From Candidatus Binatia bacterium (GTDB lineage: Bacteria; Desulfobacterota_B; Binatia; UBA9968; JAJDTQ01), in the NCBI GenBank assembly GCA_022827045.1, contig JAJDTQ010000249.1, positions 1 through 15,000 on the forward strand: DNA of 15,000 nt, in the 5' to 3' direction. The position numbers and the translations under genes are program-made. Positions 6,683 to 12,947 of the stretch are shown in pieces; position 1 is the stretch's first letter, and each line of letters opens with the position of its first letter. The notes under the pieces were generated by a model. The model saw nothing but the letters and a program-made list of their open reading frames with translations, did not search any database and had not been told where the DNA came from.

Positions 6683-7303
6683 ATGGGGCGGCTGGGCCGT
6701 TCTCCGATGCACACAAAGGTGCTCATGTTGAACCGTTCGTATCTCCCCATCCACGTCACCTCGGTCCGCCGGGCCTTCACGCTTCTGTACCTGGGCATCG
6801 CCAAGGTCGTCAACGAGAGATACCAGACCTTCGATTTCAAGGACTGGAGCGACCTCTCCGCGTCGGTTCACGAGGAAACCGTGGGGCTGGTGGACCACGT
6901 GATCCGGGTGCCTCGCGTTATCCTGTTGGTAGGTTACGACCGCGTCCCCAAGCGCCAGGTCCGGTTCAGCCGGTACAACATCTACGCGCGTGACAAGTCC
7001 ACCTGCCAGTACTGTGGCAGGAGGCTGCCGCGGCACCAGCTCAACCTCGATCACGTGATTCCCCGCTCCCGCGGAGGCACTTCGCGGTGGGAGAACGTGG
7101 TGTGCTCGTGTGTCCCGTGCAACCGGCGGAAGGGCGGGCGCACGCCCCAGGAGGCGAGGATGAAGCTGCTGCGTCAGCCGTACAAACCCACCTGGACCCC
7201 GTTCATTCAGGAAGGGGGAGGGAACGTCCGGTACCGCGAATGGCTCCCGTTCCTTTCCACCGTCGACGCCTCCTACTGGAACACCACCCTGGACCCGGAA
7301 TAG
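6683..7303 (+). CDS. Stand-alone HNH endonuclease family protein
   Basis: 206 aa from the chosen start. The C-terminal half carries a complete zinc-supported HNH fold: Cys108-x2-Cys111, Asp123-His124 (NLDHVIPRSRGG), Asn138 (WENVV), Cys143-x2-Cys146 and Asn147 (CNRRKGG). The N-terminal ~75 residues (VLMLNRSYLPIHVTSVRRAF) are typical of a widespread small HNH family often annotated simply as 'HNH endonuclease', whose cellular role is not established. The ATG at 6683 has GGGAG at 6671-6675 with 7-nt spacing; the next ATG at 6707 (MHTKVLMLNRS) is a possible alternative without a clear ribosome-binding site. It is divergently transcribed from rng and followed by smc. No homing, phage or restriction partner is adjacent, so a mobile-element role is not indicated. 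Confidence 0.85.
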   Translation: MGRLGRSPMHTKVLMLNRSYLPIHVTSVRRAFTLLYLGIAKVVNERYQTFDFKDWSDLSASVHEETVGLVDHVIRVPRVILLVGYDRVPKRQVRFSRYNIYARDKSTCQYCGRRLPRHQLNLDHVIPRSRGGTSRWENVVCSCVPCNRRKGGRTPQEARMKLLRQPYKPTWTPFIQEGGGNVRYREWLPFLSTVDASYWNTTLDPE

Positions 7304-7341
7304 CGAACTCCAATATGTTGTGGTGGAGCTCCCATTCCATC

Positions 7342-7358
7342 ACTTCATGTTGTGAAGT
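7342..7358. repeat. Short inverted repeat upstream of the smc -35
   Basis: ACTTCA (7342-7347) and TGAAGT (7353-7358) form a 6-bp inverted repeat with a 5-nt loop, 4 bp before the smc -35 hexamer. It may be a weak end for HNH transcripts (a short TTTGCTT follows) or an operator half-pair for smc. Evidence for either role is slight. Confidence 0.2.
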
Positions 7359-7362
7359 TTGC

Positions 7363-7392
7363 TTGACATCGTCCCCGCCTGTGAAATAAAAT
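7363..7392 (+). promoter_or_regulatory. Strong sigma70-type promoter for smc
   Basis: -35 TTGACA (7363-7368, perfect), 18-bp spacer, -10 TAAAAT (7387-7392, 5/6). The start would be near 7399, giving a leader of about 80 nt. It excludes translation from the longer in-frame ATG at 7359, which lies upstream of the -35. Confidence 0.6.
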
Positions 7393-7397
7393 TGTGT

Positions 7398-7457
7398 GGA
7401 CGCCCTGCATCGGCAGGGGACCGGCGTCCTGTCCGCGTTGCGGACGGCGTGGACGCC
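7398..7457 (+). promoter_or_regulatory. smc 5' leader with consecutive hairpins
   Basis: Three adjacent inverted repeats start at the predicted transcript 5' end. The first has outer GGACG (7398-7402) with CGTCC (7425-7429) enclosing inner CCCTGC (7403-7408) with GCAGGG (7413-7418) on a 4-nt loop. The second is GTCCGC (7431-7436) with GCGGAC (7440-7445) on a 3-nt loop. The third is GGCG (7446-7449) with CGCC (7454-7457). The ribosome-binding site GAGGA (7466-7470) lies just outside. It does not match any riboswitch class I know. Confidence 0.35.
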
Positions 7458-7478
7458 ACCACGGCGAGGACTCATCGT

Positions 7479-10400
7479 ATGCGGCTGAAGGCTCTGGAAA
7501 TTTCCGGGTTCAAGTCTTTCGCGGACAAGACCGTCCTCAACTTCACCTCCGACATCACCGCCATCGTGGGGCCCAACGGTTGCGGAAAATCCAACGTCGT
7601 CGACGCGCTGCGTTGGGCCATGGGCGAGCAGAGCGCCCGGTACCTCCGCGGCCAGACCATGGAGGACGTCATCTTCAGCGGCAGCGAGCAACTGGCCCCC
7701 ATCGGCATGGCGGAGGTCACCGCGCTGCTGGACAACTCCGACCACACGGCCGCCGCGGACTACCGCGCTTTCTCCGAGATCGCCGTGACCCGGCGGATCT
7801 TTCGCTCCGGCGAGTCGGAATATTCCATCAACCGGATGCCCTGCCGCCTGCGTGACGTCGTCGAGTTGTTCGCGGGGACGGGTATCGGCAACAAGTCGTA
7901 CTCCATCATCGGGCAGGGACGTGTCGAGGAGTTGGTGAACGCCAAGGCGGAGGACCGCCGTCGCATCATCGAAGAGGCGGCGGGCACGAGCGGATTCAAG
8001 CGCCGCAGGCAGGCCGCGGAGAGGAAGATGGAACAGACCCGGCAGAATCTCCTGCGGGTCAACGACATCCTCCGGGAGGTGGAGCGGCAGCTTCACAGGA
8101 TCGAGCTTCAGGCGAAGAAGGCGGAGCGTTATCGCAATCTCCAGGAACAACTGAAGGAAAGGGAGCTCCGTTGGGCGGCCGTCCGCAAGCAGGGGCTGGA
8201 ACGGGAAATCGCCGCGCTGGGCGCCCAGGCGGACGCCGTAGAGGACCGGATTACGTCGCTGACGGCAACCATCCGGGCGAGGGAGGCGGAAGGCGAGCAA
8301 AGCCGCACGGCGCGGCTGGTGCTCGACGGCGAGATCGCATCGCTGCAGGAACGGCTTTACGAGCTGAGGGCGGAGGTCAAGGGGGAGGACCGGCGCATCG
8401 AGTTTCTGGAGCGCGAAGAAGGCGAGTTGAGGGAGGCTGCCGAGGGGCTCGAAGCCAACGTCCTCGACACCGGAGGGCGCCTGGCGAAGGTGTGCGCCGA
8501 CATTGCGGAGCTGGACAAGGCGAGCGAAGAGTTCACGCGGCTCTCCGCGCTCGAAGCCGAACGCGTGGAGCGGGCCGAACTCGATGCGGCGGGTCTGCGC
8601 GAGCGGATGAAGGAGCTTCACACCGAGGTCGAGCGAGAGAAGGACCTGTTGGTGGACCGCATGGGCGTCCACTCCCAGCTCACCAATGCGCGGCAGGCCC
8701 ACGAAGAGCTCCTGCAACGACTGAAAGCCGAGTTGGCGCAAAAACAGGGCGAACGCGACGCCGTCGAGCAGGAGCTCGAGTCCCTGGGTGGTCAGCGCTC
8801 CCGGGTGTCCGGGGAACTCGAGGGATGCAGGGCGCGGGCAGCGGAGCTGGGCGAGAGCCTTCGCCGGGCCGAAGTGGATCTGGAGGATGCCCGGTCGGCC
8901 CGGGACGGACATGAGGAGGCTCTCGCGGGGGTCAAGGAGGAGCTCCACGAAGCGCGTTCCATCCTGCGCTCGCTGGAGACTCTGCAAAGGAATTTCGAGG
9001 GCTATCAGGAGGGCGTCCGTGCGGTCATGCTCAAGCATGAAAGCAACGGAGCTTCGGACGGGGTGTGCGGCGTGGTCGCCGACTTCATCGAGGCTCCCGA
9101 GGAGATCGAGAAGGCCTTGACCGCGGTGTTGGGCGAACGGCTTCAGTACGTCATCGTCCAGGGACACGAGGAAGGCGTGGAGGCCATCGAGTACCTCAAG
9201 CGGGAATCGGCGGGACGCGGCGGCTTCATTCCGCGCCGGTTCGAACGCCGCAACGGCGCCGTTCCGGCGATGGCGTCGGGTCCGGATGTGATAGCCCCCT
9301 TGCTGGGGCTCGTCGAGGTGAAGGACGGCTATCGGGATGTCGCCGACTATCTGCTGGGCGAGGTGGCGGTGGTCAAGGACCTGGAGGCGGGACTGGGGGT
9401 TTGGCGCGCCAACGGGTTCAGCCACTCGCTGGTCACCCTCGACGGAGAAGTGATCGATCCCATGGGCGTGGTCACCGGCGGCAGTGCCGAGAGCCTGGAG
9501 GGGAACCCGATCTCGAGGCGCCGGAAGGTCAAGGAGCTGAAGCAACAGGTGGTGGAGCGGGAAGAACGGGTGCGGTTCCAGGAAGGACGCGTTGACGAGA
9601 GCAGATGCGAGTCGCACCGGGTGGAGTCGGAGCGCGAGCGCCTCACCCACGAGGTGCGGGACCTGGCGGTTACCACGGTGCGCCTGGAGCAGGAGTTGCT
9701 GCGCACGGACCGGGATGTCGCCCGCTGCCGCCAGGATCTGGAAACCATCGACCAGGAGTTGAGCAATGTCTCGGGCGAGGTGGACGGACTAAACGAGGCG
9801 TTGTCCGCCAGCGATGCGGCGATTGCCGAGAGCGTGCACGAACGGGAGGCCCTGGATGTCCGTCTCCGGGAATTGCAGCGCACTCGGCACGAATCCGAGG
9901 AAAGCCTGCAGGCCGCGGACGCCAGGCTGAGCGAGTTCCGCGTCAGGGAGGCGGAGGCGAAGGAGAAGGCGGGAAGCATCAGGTCGAATCTCGAGAACAA
10001 GGTGGACCTGCGCGAAACGCTCACCGCCCAGCTTGGAGAGAGAAAGGCCCGGATCGCGGAGATGGGCCGCAAGGCCCTGGAGATGGGTGCGGCGCGCGAG
10101 CAGTCGAAGTCACGGGTCGAGACGTTGCGGGGGCGGCTCGAGGAACTCGAGGAAGAGGTGGCGGCGCGCCAGGAGGATTATCACCGGCTCTCCGCTCGTC
10201 TCCGCGAGGTGGAGGAGGCCGTTCACCTGATACGTCCCGACATCGAAGCCAGGCAGGAGGACAAGCAGCGGCTGCAGTTGTCGAAGAGCAAGAAGTCCAT
10301 GGAGCTCGGCTACATGGGCGACGATGTCCGGGAAAAGTACGGCGTGGAGCTGGCGGAAGTTCCCGCCGCGACGGACGAAGAGTCTTCCCTCGCCGGCGGG

Positions 10401-11036
10401 CTGCAGGAGGAGGTGGCGGAGTTGCGCGGCCGGCTCCAGCGCATGGGCGAGGTCAATCTGGCGGCCATTGGCGAGTTCGAGGAGTTGACCGAGCGGAGCC
10501 GTTTCCTGACCGCGCAGCGAGAGGACCTGGAGCGTTCCATGGCGCTCCTGCAGCAGACCATCACCAAGCTCAACCGGATCTGCCGGCTTCGGTTCCAGCA
10601 GAGCTTCGAAGAGATAGACCGGGAGTTCCAGGCGATCTTCCCGAGGCTCTTCGACGGCGGCAAGGCGTCGCTGACGCTGACGGACAAGAACGACTATCTG
10701 GAAACCGGGGTCGACATCGTCGCCCAGCCTCCCGGCAAGAAGCTTCAATCCGTCAGCCTGCTGTCCGGCGGCGAGAAGGCCCTGACGGCCGTGAGCCTCC
10801 TGTTCGCCATCTTCATGACCAAGCCGAGTCCGTTCTGTTTCCTCGACGAGGTGGATGCGCCGCTCGACGACGTCAACCTCGAGCGTTTCATCGACGTGGT
10901 CAAGGACATGACACGGCTGTCGCAGTTCATGATCATTACCCACAACAAGAAGACGATGCTGGCCGCGGACGTGCTTTACGGCGTCACCATGGAAGATCCC
11001 GGGGTTTCCAAGATCGTGTCCGTGGAGATGGTCTAG
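7479..11036 (+). CDS. smc: Chromosome segregation ATPase SMC
   Basis: 1185 aa, the usual bacterial SMC length. The N-terminal head has Walker A GPNGCGKS (31-38). A long first coiled coil (about 165-505) leads to a hinge (about 508-660, starting at YQEGVRAV). The second coil (about 690-1000) is followed by the C-terminal head with ABC signature LSGGEK (1095-1100) and Walker B FCFLDEVDAP (catalytic Asp1123/Glu1124). The dimer, with ScpA/ScpB kleisin partners, extrudes loops to compact and segregate chromosomes. The start is ATG at 7479 with GAGGA 8 nt upstream; a longer in-frame reading from 7359 would precede the promoter and adds residues unlike the family, which begins MRLKxLEIxGFKSF. ftsY follows after 30 bp, an arrangement known from other phyla. 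scpA/scpB are not in the window. Confidence 0.96.
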   Translation: MRLKALEISGFKSFADKTVLNFTSDITAIVGPNGCGKSNVVDALRWAMGEQSARYLRGQTMEDVIFSGSEQLAPIGMAEVTALLDNSDHTAAADYRAFSEIAVTRRIFRSGESEYSINRMPCRLRDVVELFAGTGIGNKSYSIIGQGRVEELVNAKAEDRRRIIEEAAGTSGFKRRRQAAERKMEQTRQNLLRVNDILREVERQLHRIELQAKKAERYRNLQEQLKERELRWAAVRKQGLEREIAALGAQADAVEDRITSLTATIRAREAEGEQSRTARLVLDGEIASLQERLYELRAEVKGEDRRIEFLEREEGELREAAEGLEANVLDTGGRLAKVCADIAELDKASEEFTRLSALEAERVERAELDAAGLRERMKELHTEVEREKDLLVDRMGVHSQLTNARQAHEELLQRLKAELAQKQGERDAVEQELESLGGQRSRVSGELEGCRARAAELGESLRRAEVDLEDARSARDGHEEALAGVKEELHEARSILRSLETLQRNFEGYQEGVRAVMLKHESNGASDGVCGVVADFIEAPEEIEKALTAVLGERLQYVIVQGHEEGVEAIEYLKRESAGRGGFIPRRFERRNGAVPAMASGPDVIAPLLGLVEVKDGYRDVADYLLGEVAVVKDLEAGLGVWRANGFSHSLVTLDGEVIDPMGVVTGGSAESLEGNPISRRRKVKELKQQVVEREERVRFQEGRVDESRCESHRVESERERLTHEVRDLAVTTVRLEQELLRTDRDVARCRQDLETIDQELSNVSGEVDGLNEALSASDAAIAESVHEREALDVRLRELQRTRHESEESLQAADARLSEFRVREAEAKEKAGSIRSNLENKVDLRETLTAQLGERKARIAEMGRKALEMGAAREQSKSRVETLRGRLEELEEEVAARQEDYHRLSARLREVEEAVHLIRPDIEARQEDKQRLQLSKSKKSMELGYMGDDVREKYGVELAEVPAATDEESSLAGGLQEEVAELRGRLQRMGEVNLAAIGEFEELTERSRFLTAQREDLERSMALLQQTITKLNRICRLRFQQSFEEIDREFQAIFPRLFDGGKASLTLTDKNDYLETGVDIVAQPPGKKLQSVSLLSGGEKALTAVSLLFAIFMTKPSPFCFLDEVDAPLDDVNLERFIDVVKDMTRLSQFMIITHNKKTMLAADVLYGVTMEDPGVSKIVSVEMV

Positions 11037-11066
11037 GGGCCGGAAACCGAACTTCCTCAAGTTCCC

Positions 11067-11978
11067 ATGAACCAGAACGCAGGGCTCCTGGCGCGTCTCA
11101 GGCAGGGCTTGTCGCGGACGAGAGCGGCATTGACCGGCCGTCTGGAGAGGGCCCTGGCGGAGGCGGCCGGGTCGGAAGACGAATGGGACGCGTTGGAGGA
11201 GTTGCTCCTCGGCGCCGACTTCGGCGTACAGGCCACCCAGAGGTTGCTGGAAACCGTCCGTGATTCGCACCGGGCCGGCGATGGCGACGGGGCCGCGTTG
11301 TTGCGGCGGGAACTCGCCGGCCTGTTGAAGGAGACGGGCGGCATGGGCGCCCGCCGGTATTCGGAGTCTCCGTGGGTCGTCCTTGTGGTGGGAGTCAACG
11401 GAGTCGGCAAGACCACGACCATCGGGAAGCTGGCGCATCGGTTGGAACGGGACGGCAGGAAGGTGCTGCTGGCCGCGGGGGATACGTTCCGGGCCGGAGC
11501 CATCGAGCAGCTCGAGATCTGGGGAAGCCGGGCGGACGCGGAGGTCATCAAGCACGCGCCGGGACAGGACCCTTCGGGGGTCGTGTTCGATGCCGCGCAT
11601 GCGGCTCAGAAGCGGGGGGCGGACGTGCTCCTCATCGACACGGCCGGCAGGCTTCATAACAAGGTCAACCTCGTGGAGGAGCTCAAGAAGATGCGCCGCG
11701 TTCTCGGCACGGTACAGGAAGGGGCGCCGCACGAGACCTTGCTGGTGGTCGATGCCAGCACCGGCCAGAACGCGCTCGCCCAGGCCAGGATCTTTCAGGA
11801 GGCCGTGGGCGTCAGCGGGATCGTCCTGACCAAGCTCGACGGCACGGCCAAGGGCGGTGTGGTGCTGAGGATCCAGCAGGAACTGGCGATACCGGTGGAG
11901 TTTGTCGGCGTCGGAGAAGGCGTCGACGACCTCCAGGAGTTCGATCCTGAGGCGTTCGTGGAGGCGTTTTTCGAGTGA
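11067..11978 (+). CDS. ftsY: Signal recognition particle receptor FtsY
   Basis: 303 aa SRP-type GTPase that docks SRP-ribosome complexes at the inner membrane. The N domain is about 5-90 and the G domain about 100-303. It has P-loop GVNGVGKTT (109-117), DTFRAGAIEQL (139-149), DTAGR (191-195), TKLD (255-258) and the C-terminal GVGEGVDDL (281-289). The family's acidic A domain, long in E. coli, is absent, so membrane contact should rely on the short N-terminal amphipathic segment (GLLARLRQGLSR). It begins 30 bp after smc in the same frame. There is no other start codon between the smc stop and this ATG, and no obvious Shine-Dalgarno, so it is probably co-transcribed with and partly coupled to smc. 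Ffh is excluded because there is no M domain. Confidence 0.95.
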   Translation: MNQNAGLLARLRQGLSRTRAALTGRLERALAEAAGSEDEWDALEELLLGADFGVQATQRLLETVRDSHRAGDGDGAALLRRELAGLLKETGGMGARRYSESPWVVLVVGVNGVGKTTTIGKLAHRLERDGRKVLLAAGDTFRAGAIEQLEIWGSRADAEVIKHAPGQDPSGVVFDAAHAAQKRGADVLLIDTAGRLHNKVNLVEELKKMRRVLGTVQEGAPHETLLVVDASTGQNALAQARIFQEAVGVSGIVLTKLDGTAKGGVVLRIQQELAIPVEFVGVGEGVDDLQEFDPEAFVEAFFE

Positions 11979-11999
11979 GTCCGCAGGCCTTCGTCCGGC

Positions 12000-12029
12000 T
12001 TGACATCGGTAGCCGACAAATCTTAAACT
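12000..12029 (+). promoter_or_regulatory. Promoter for the zapB-like/zapA genes
   Basis: -35 TTGACA (12000-12005, perfect), 18-bp spacer, -10 TAAACT (12024-12029, 4/6). The spacer length matches that of the smc promoter. The start would fall near 12036, about 25 nt before the zapB-like ATG. The -10 and start point lie within the 31-bp palindrome at 12016-12046. Confidence 0.5.
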
Positions 12030-12046
12030 ATCAATTTAAGATTTGT
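12016..12046. promoter_or_regulatory. Perfect 12-7-12 AT-rich palindrome over the promoter
   Basis: The arm 12016-12027 (ACAAATCTTAAA) is the exact reverse complement of 12035-12046 (TTTAAGATTTGT), with a 7-nt centre, in an otherwise GC-rich region. It covers the -10 and likely start point of the zapB-like promoter, the usual place for a dimeric repressor operator. As RNA read through from ftsY it would form a hairpin, but the stem is AT-only apart from two G-C-type pairs and no clean T-run follows, so I prefer an operator over a terminator. Confidence 0.5.
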
Positions 12047-12060
12047 TCATTATTTGTTTC

Positions 12061-12288
12061 ATGGACCTTGACAAACTCGCACAGTTGGAGCTCCGGGTGG
12101 AACGGCTCGTGGAGCAGAATCAGAGGATGAAGAAGGCGAAGGCCAAGGCGGAAACGCGCCTGCAGGAACGGGACGCGCAATGCAAGAGCCTGAACGACCG
12201 GGTCCAACGGTACGAGCGCGAACGGGCCGCCTTGCGGGAGCGGTTGAACAGGATCATCGGCCAGTTCGAGAATCTGAATCTTTCCTGA
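12061..12288 (+). CDS. zapB: Small coiled-coil protein, ZapB-like cell-division factor
   Basis: 75 aa, highly charged and almost entirely predicted coiled coil (about residues 6-70), with leucine/hydrophobic heptads and basic KKAKAKAE and RERERAALRERL stretches. E. coli ZapB is similarly small and coiled-coil, joins ZapA and bridges the Z ring to the chromosome. Here the gene lies 15 bp upstream of zapA, an arrangement seen in several non-gamma proteobacteria. The assignment rests on size, architecture and context, because such sequences carry little family-specific signal. I start at ATG 12061; a TTG at 12043 is in frame but lies in the palindrome arm, and no Shine-Dalgarno is visible for either, suggesting a weakly initiated or near-leaderless message. 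The name should be read as ZapB-like. Confidence 0.65.
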   Translation: MDLDKLAQLELRVERLVEQNQRMKKAKAKAETRLQERDAQCKSLNDRVQRYERERAALRERLNRIIGQFENLNLS

Positions 12289-12303
12289 CGGCACAGAGGC
12301 GTT

Positions 12304-12582
12304 ATGCAAAAGGCTGTCGAAGTCAAGATCCTGGGACAGAAGATCACTCTCCGGAGCGACGACGAGGAGGGGCACATACGGAAGGTGGCGGAATATGTCG
12401 ACGAGAAGATGCACGAGGTGAGCAAGTCGACGAGCCCGCGGGGCAAGTACAGCGTGGCCATGCTGGTGGCGCTGAACATTGCCGACGAGTATCACCGCCT
12501 CAAGGACAACCATGACGCGGTGGCGAGCCGCGTCGACCGCCTCATCGACAGGTTGGAGACGGCCTTGTCGGAGGACGGCTGA
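12304..12582 (+). CDS. zapA: Cell division protein ZapA
   Basis: 92 aa. The N-terminal globular part shows the family pattern VEVKILGQKITLRSDDEE (about 5-22), followed by IRKVAEYVDEKM and a C-terminal helix/coiled coil (about 48-90) including YSVAMLVALNIADEYHRL. ZapA binds and bundles FtsZ filaments at mid-cell; it is slightly shorter than E. coli ZapA (109 aa), as is common outside gammaproteobacteria. The start ATG has AGAGG at 12295-12299. It lies 15 bp after the zapB-like gene and should share its promoter. The next protein gene (fau) is 355 bp away, with the 6S RNA candidate in between, matching the zapA-ssrS-fau order of E. coli. Confidence 0.9.
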   Translation: MQKAVEVKILGQKITLRSDDEEGHIRKVAEYVDEKMHEVSKSTSPRGKYSVAMLVALNIADEYHRLKDNHDAVASRVDRLIDRLETALSEDG

Positions 12583-12626
12583 CGCGGATATTCGGAGGCA
12601 GGTTCCCGCGAACTTCGCCTGTTTCT

Positions 12627-12655
12627 TTGCATGTATTTGTATGAGATACTGAACT
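12627..12655 (+). promoter_or_regulatory. Tentative promoter for the 6S RNA
   Basis: TTGCAT (12627-12632) and TGAACT (12650-12655) are 17 bp apart, which would place the start at about 12662, where the terminal helix of the 6S candidate begins. The -10 is a poor match (3/6). GATACT (12645-12650) is an alternative -10 giving a start near 12657. The local sequence is clearly AT-richer than its surroundings. Confidence 0.3.
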
Positions 12656-12661
12656 ATGCGC

Positions 12662-12872
12662 CGAGGAGCGCGGGCAGGAAGTATTCGGTAACTGGAATAT
12701 GCAGGCTTTGGAGTTCATTGACGTGATGAAGCGGGTCCGGCCGAGAGAGTTCTTTGCAGACAGTGGATTTCAAGAGGGGGAGATCCAACCGTCACCTCAC
12801 GGGTATCGATTGTCCTGGAGGAGACTCTCAGCCGGCGTGTGATCGAAAGCCTTCCTGCCGCTCACGCCCTCG
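12662..12872 (+). ncRNA. ssrS: 6S RNA (RNA polymerase regulator)
   Basis: Located between zapA and fau, the conserved 6S position. The region folds as one long interrupted rod. The terminal helix is CGAG-GAGC (12662-12669) with GCTC (12860-12863) and CTCG (12869-12872), then GGCAGGAAG (12673-12681) with CTTCCTGCC (12851-12859). Next comes GCTTT (12705-12709) with AAAGC (12846-12850), then a large central bubble whose 5' strand can form TTCAT/ATGAA (12714-12730). The upper stem is CCGGC-GAGAG (12737-12747) with CTCTC-GCCGG (12825-12835), then CAGACA with TGT-CTG, and apical hairpins (TGGAT/ATCCA, CCGT/ACGG). A closing stem, central bubble and apical stem mimicking an open promoter are the 6S hallmarks; it sequesters housekeeping sigma-RNA polymerase in stationary phase. 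Size (~200 nt) fits. Exact ends are uncertain; the core is 12666-12863. Confidence 0.75.
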
Positions 12873-12897
12873 TATGCGGTCGAATGCCGCGGGCGTG
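12863..12897 (+). terminator. Strong hairpin at the 3' end of the 6S RNA (terminator or processing site)
   Basis: CACGCCC (12863-12869) pairs perfectly with GGGCGTG (12891-12897), and inside it GCGGT (12876-12880) pairs with GCCGC (12886-12890). Its 5' arm overlaps the outermost 3' strand of the 6S terminal helix. No T-tract follows (GACAACACC), so a simple intrinsic terminator is unlikely; it may stop transcription weakly or mark a processing point between 6S RNA and fau. Confidence 0.35.
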
Positions 12898-12926
12898 ACA
12901 ACACCTCGCCCTTGGCGCCCTTGCTC

Positions 12927-12947
12927 AGGACTTGATCATGAGGTCCT
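12927..12947 (+). promoter_or_regulatory. Palindrome enclosing the fau ribosome-binding site and start codon
   Basis: AGGAC (12927-12931) can pair with GTCCT (12943-12947), with the ATG (12938-12940) in the 11-nt loop. The AGGA of the Shine-Dalgarno is in the 5' arm, so pairing would hide it. The 5-bp stem is modest. Confidence 0.3.

Noticed and set aside
7359..7478. 40-residue N-terminal extension of SMC from ATG 7359
   Set aside because: The ATG lies upstream of the smc -35 box, the extension has no similarity to SMC proteins, and ATG 7479 has a good ribosome-binding site and the canonical family N-terminus.
7203..9650. 815-codon open frame on the minus strand opposite smc
   Set aside because: It is the antisense of the unmistakable SMC coding sequence; GC-rich codon bias leaves the opposite frame free of stops, and the translation is low-complexity with no recognisable domain.
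10110..11732. 540-codon open frame on the minus strand across smc and ftsY
   Set aside because: It spans two real genes on the opposite strand and their junction; its composition is that of a codon-bias shadow.
12016..12046. Palindrome as an intrinsic terminator for ftsY
   Set aside because: The stem is AT-rich and weak as RNA, the downstream T-stretch is interrupted, and a perfect -35 with a -10 overlaps it; an operator fits better, though a dual role cannot be excluded.
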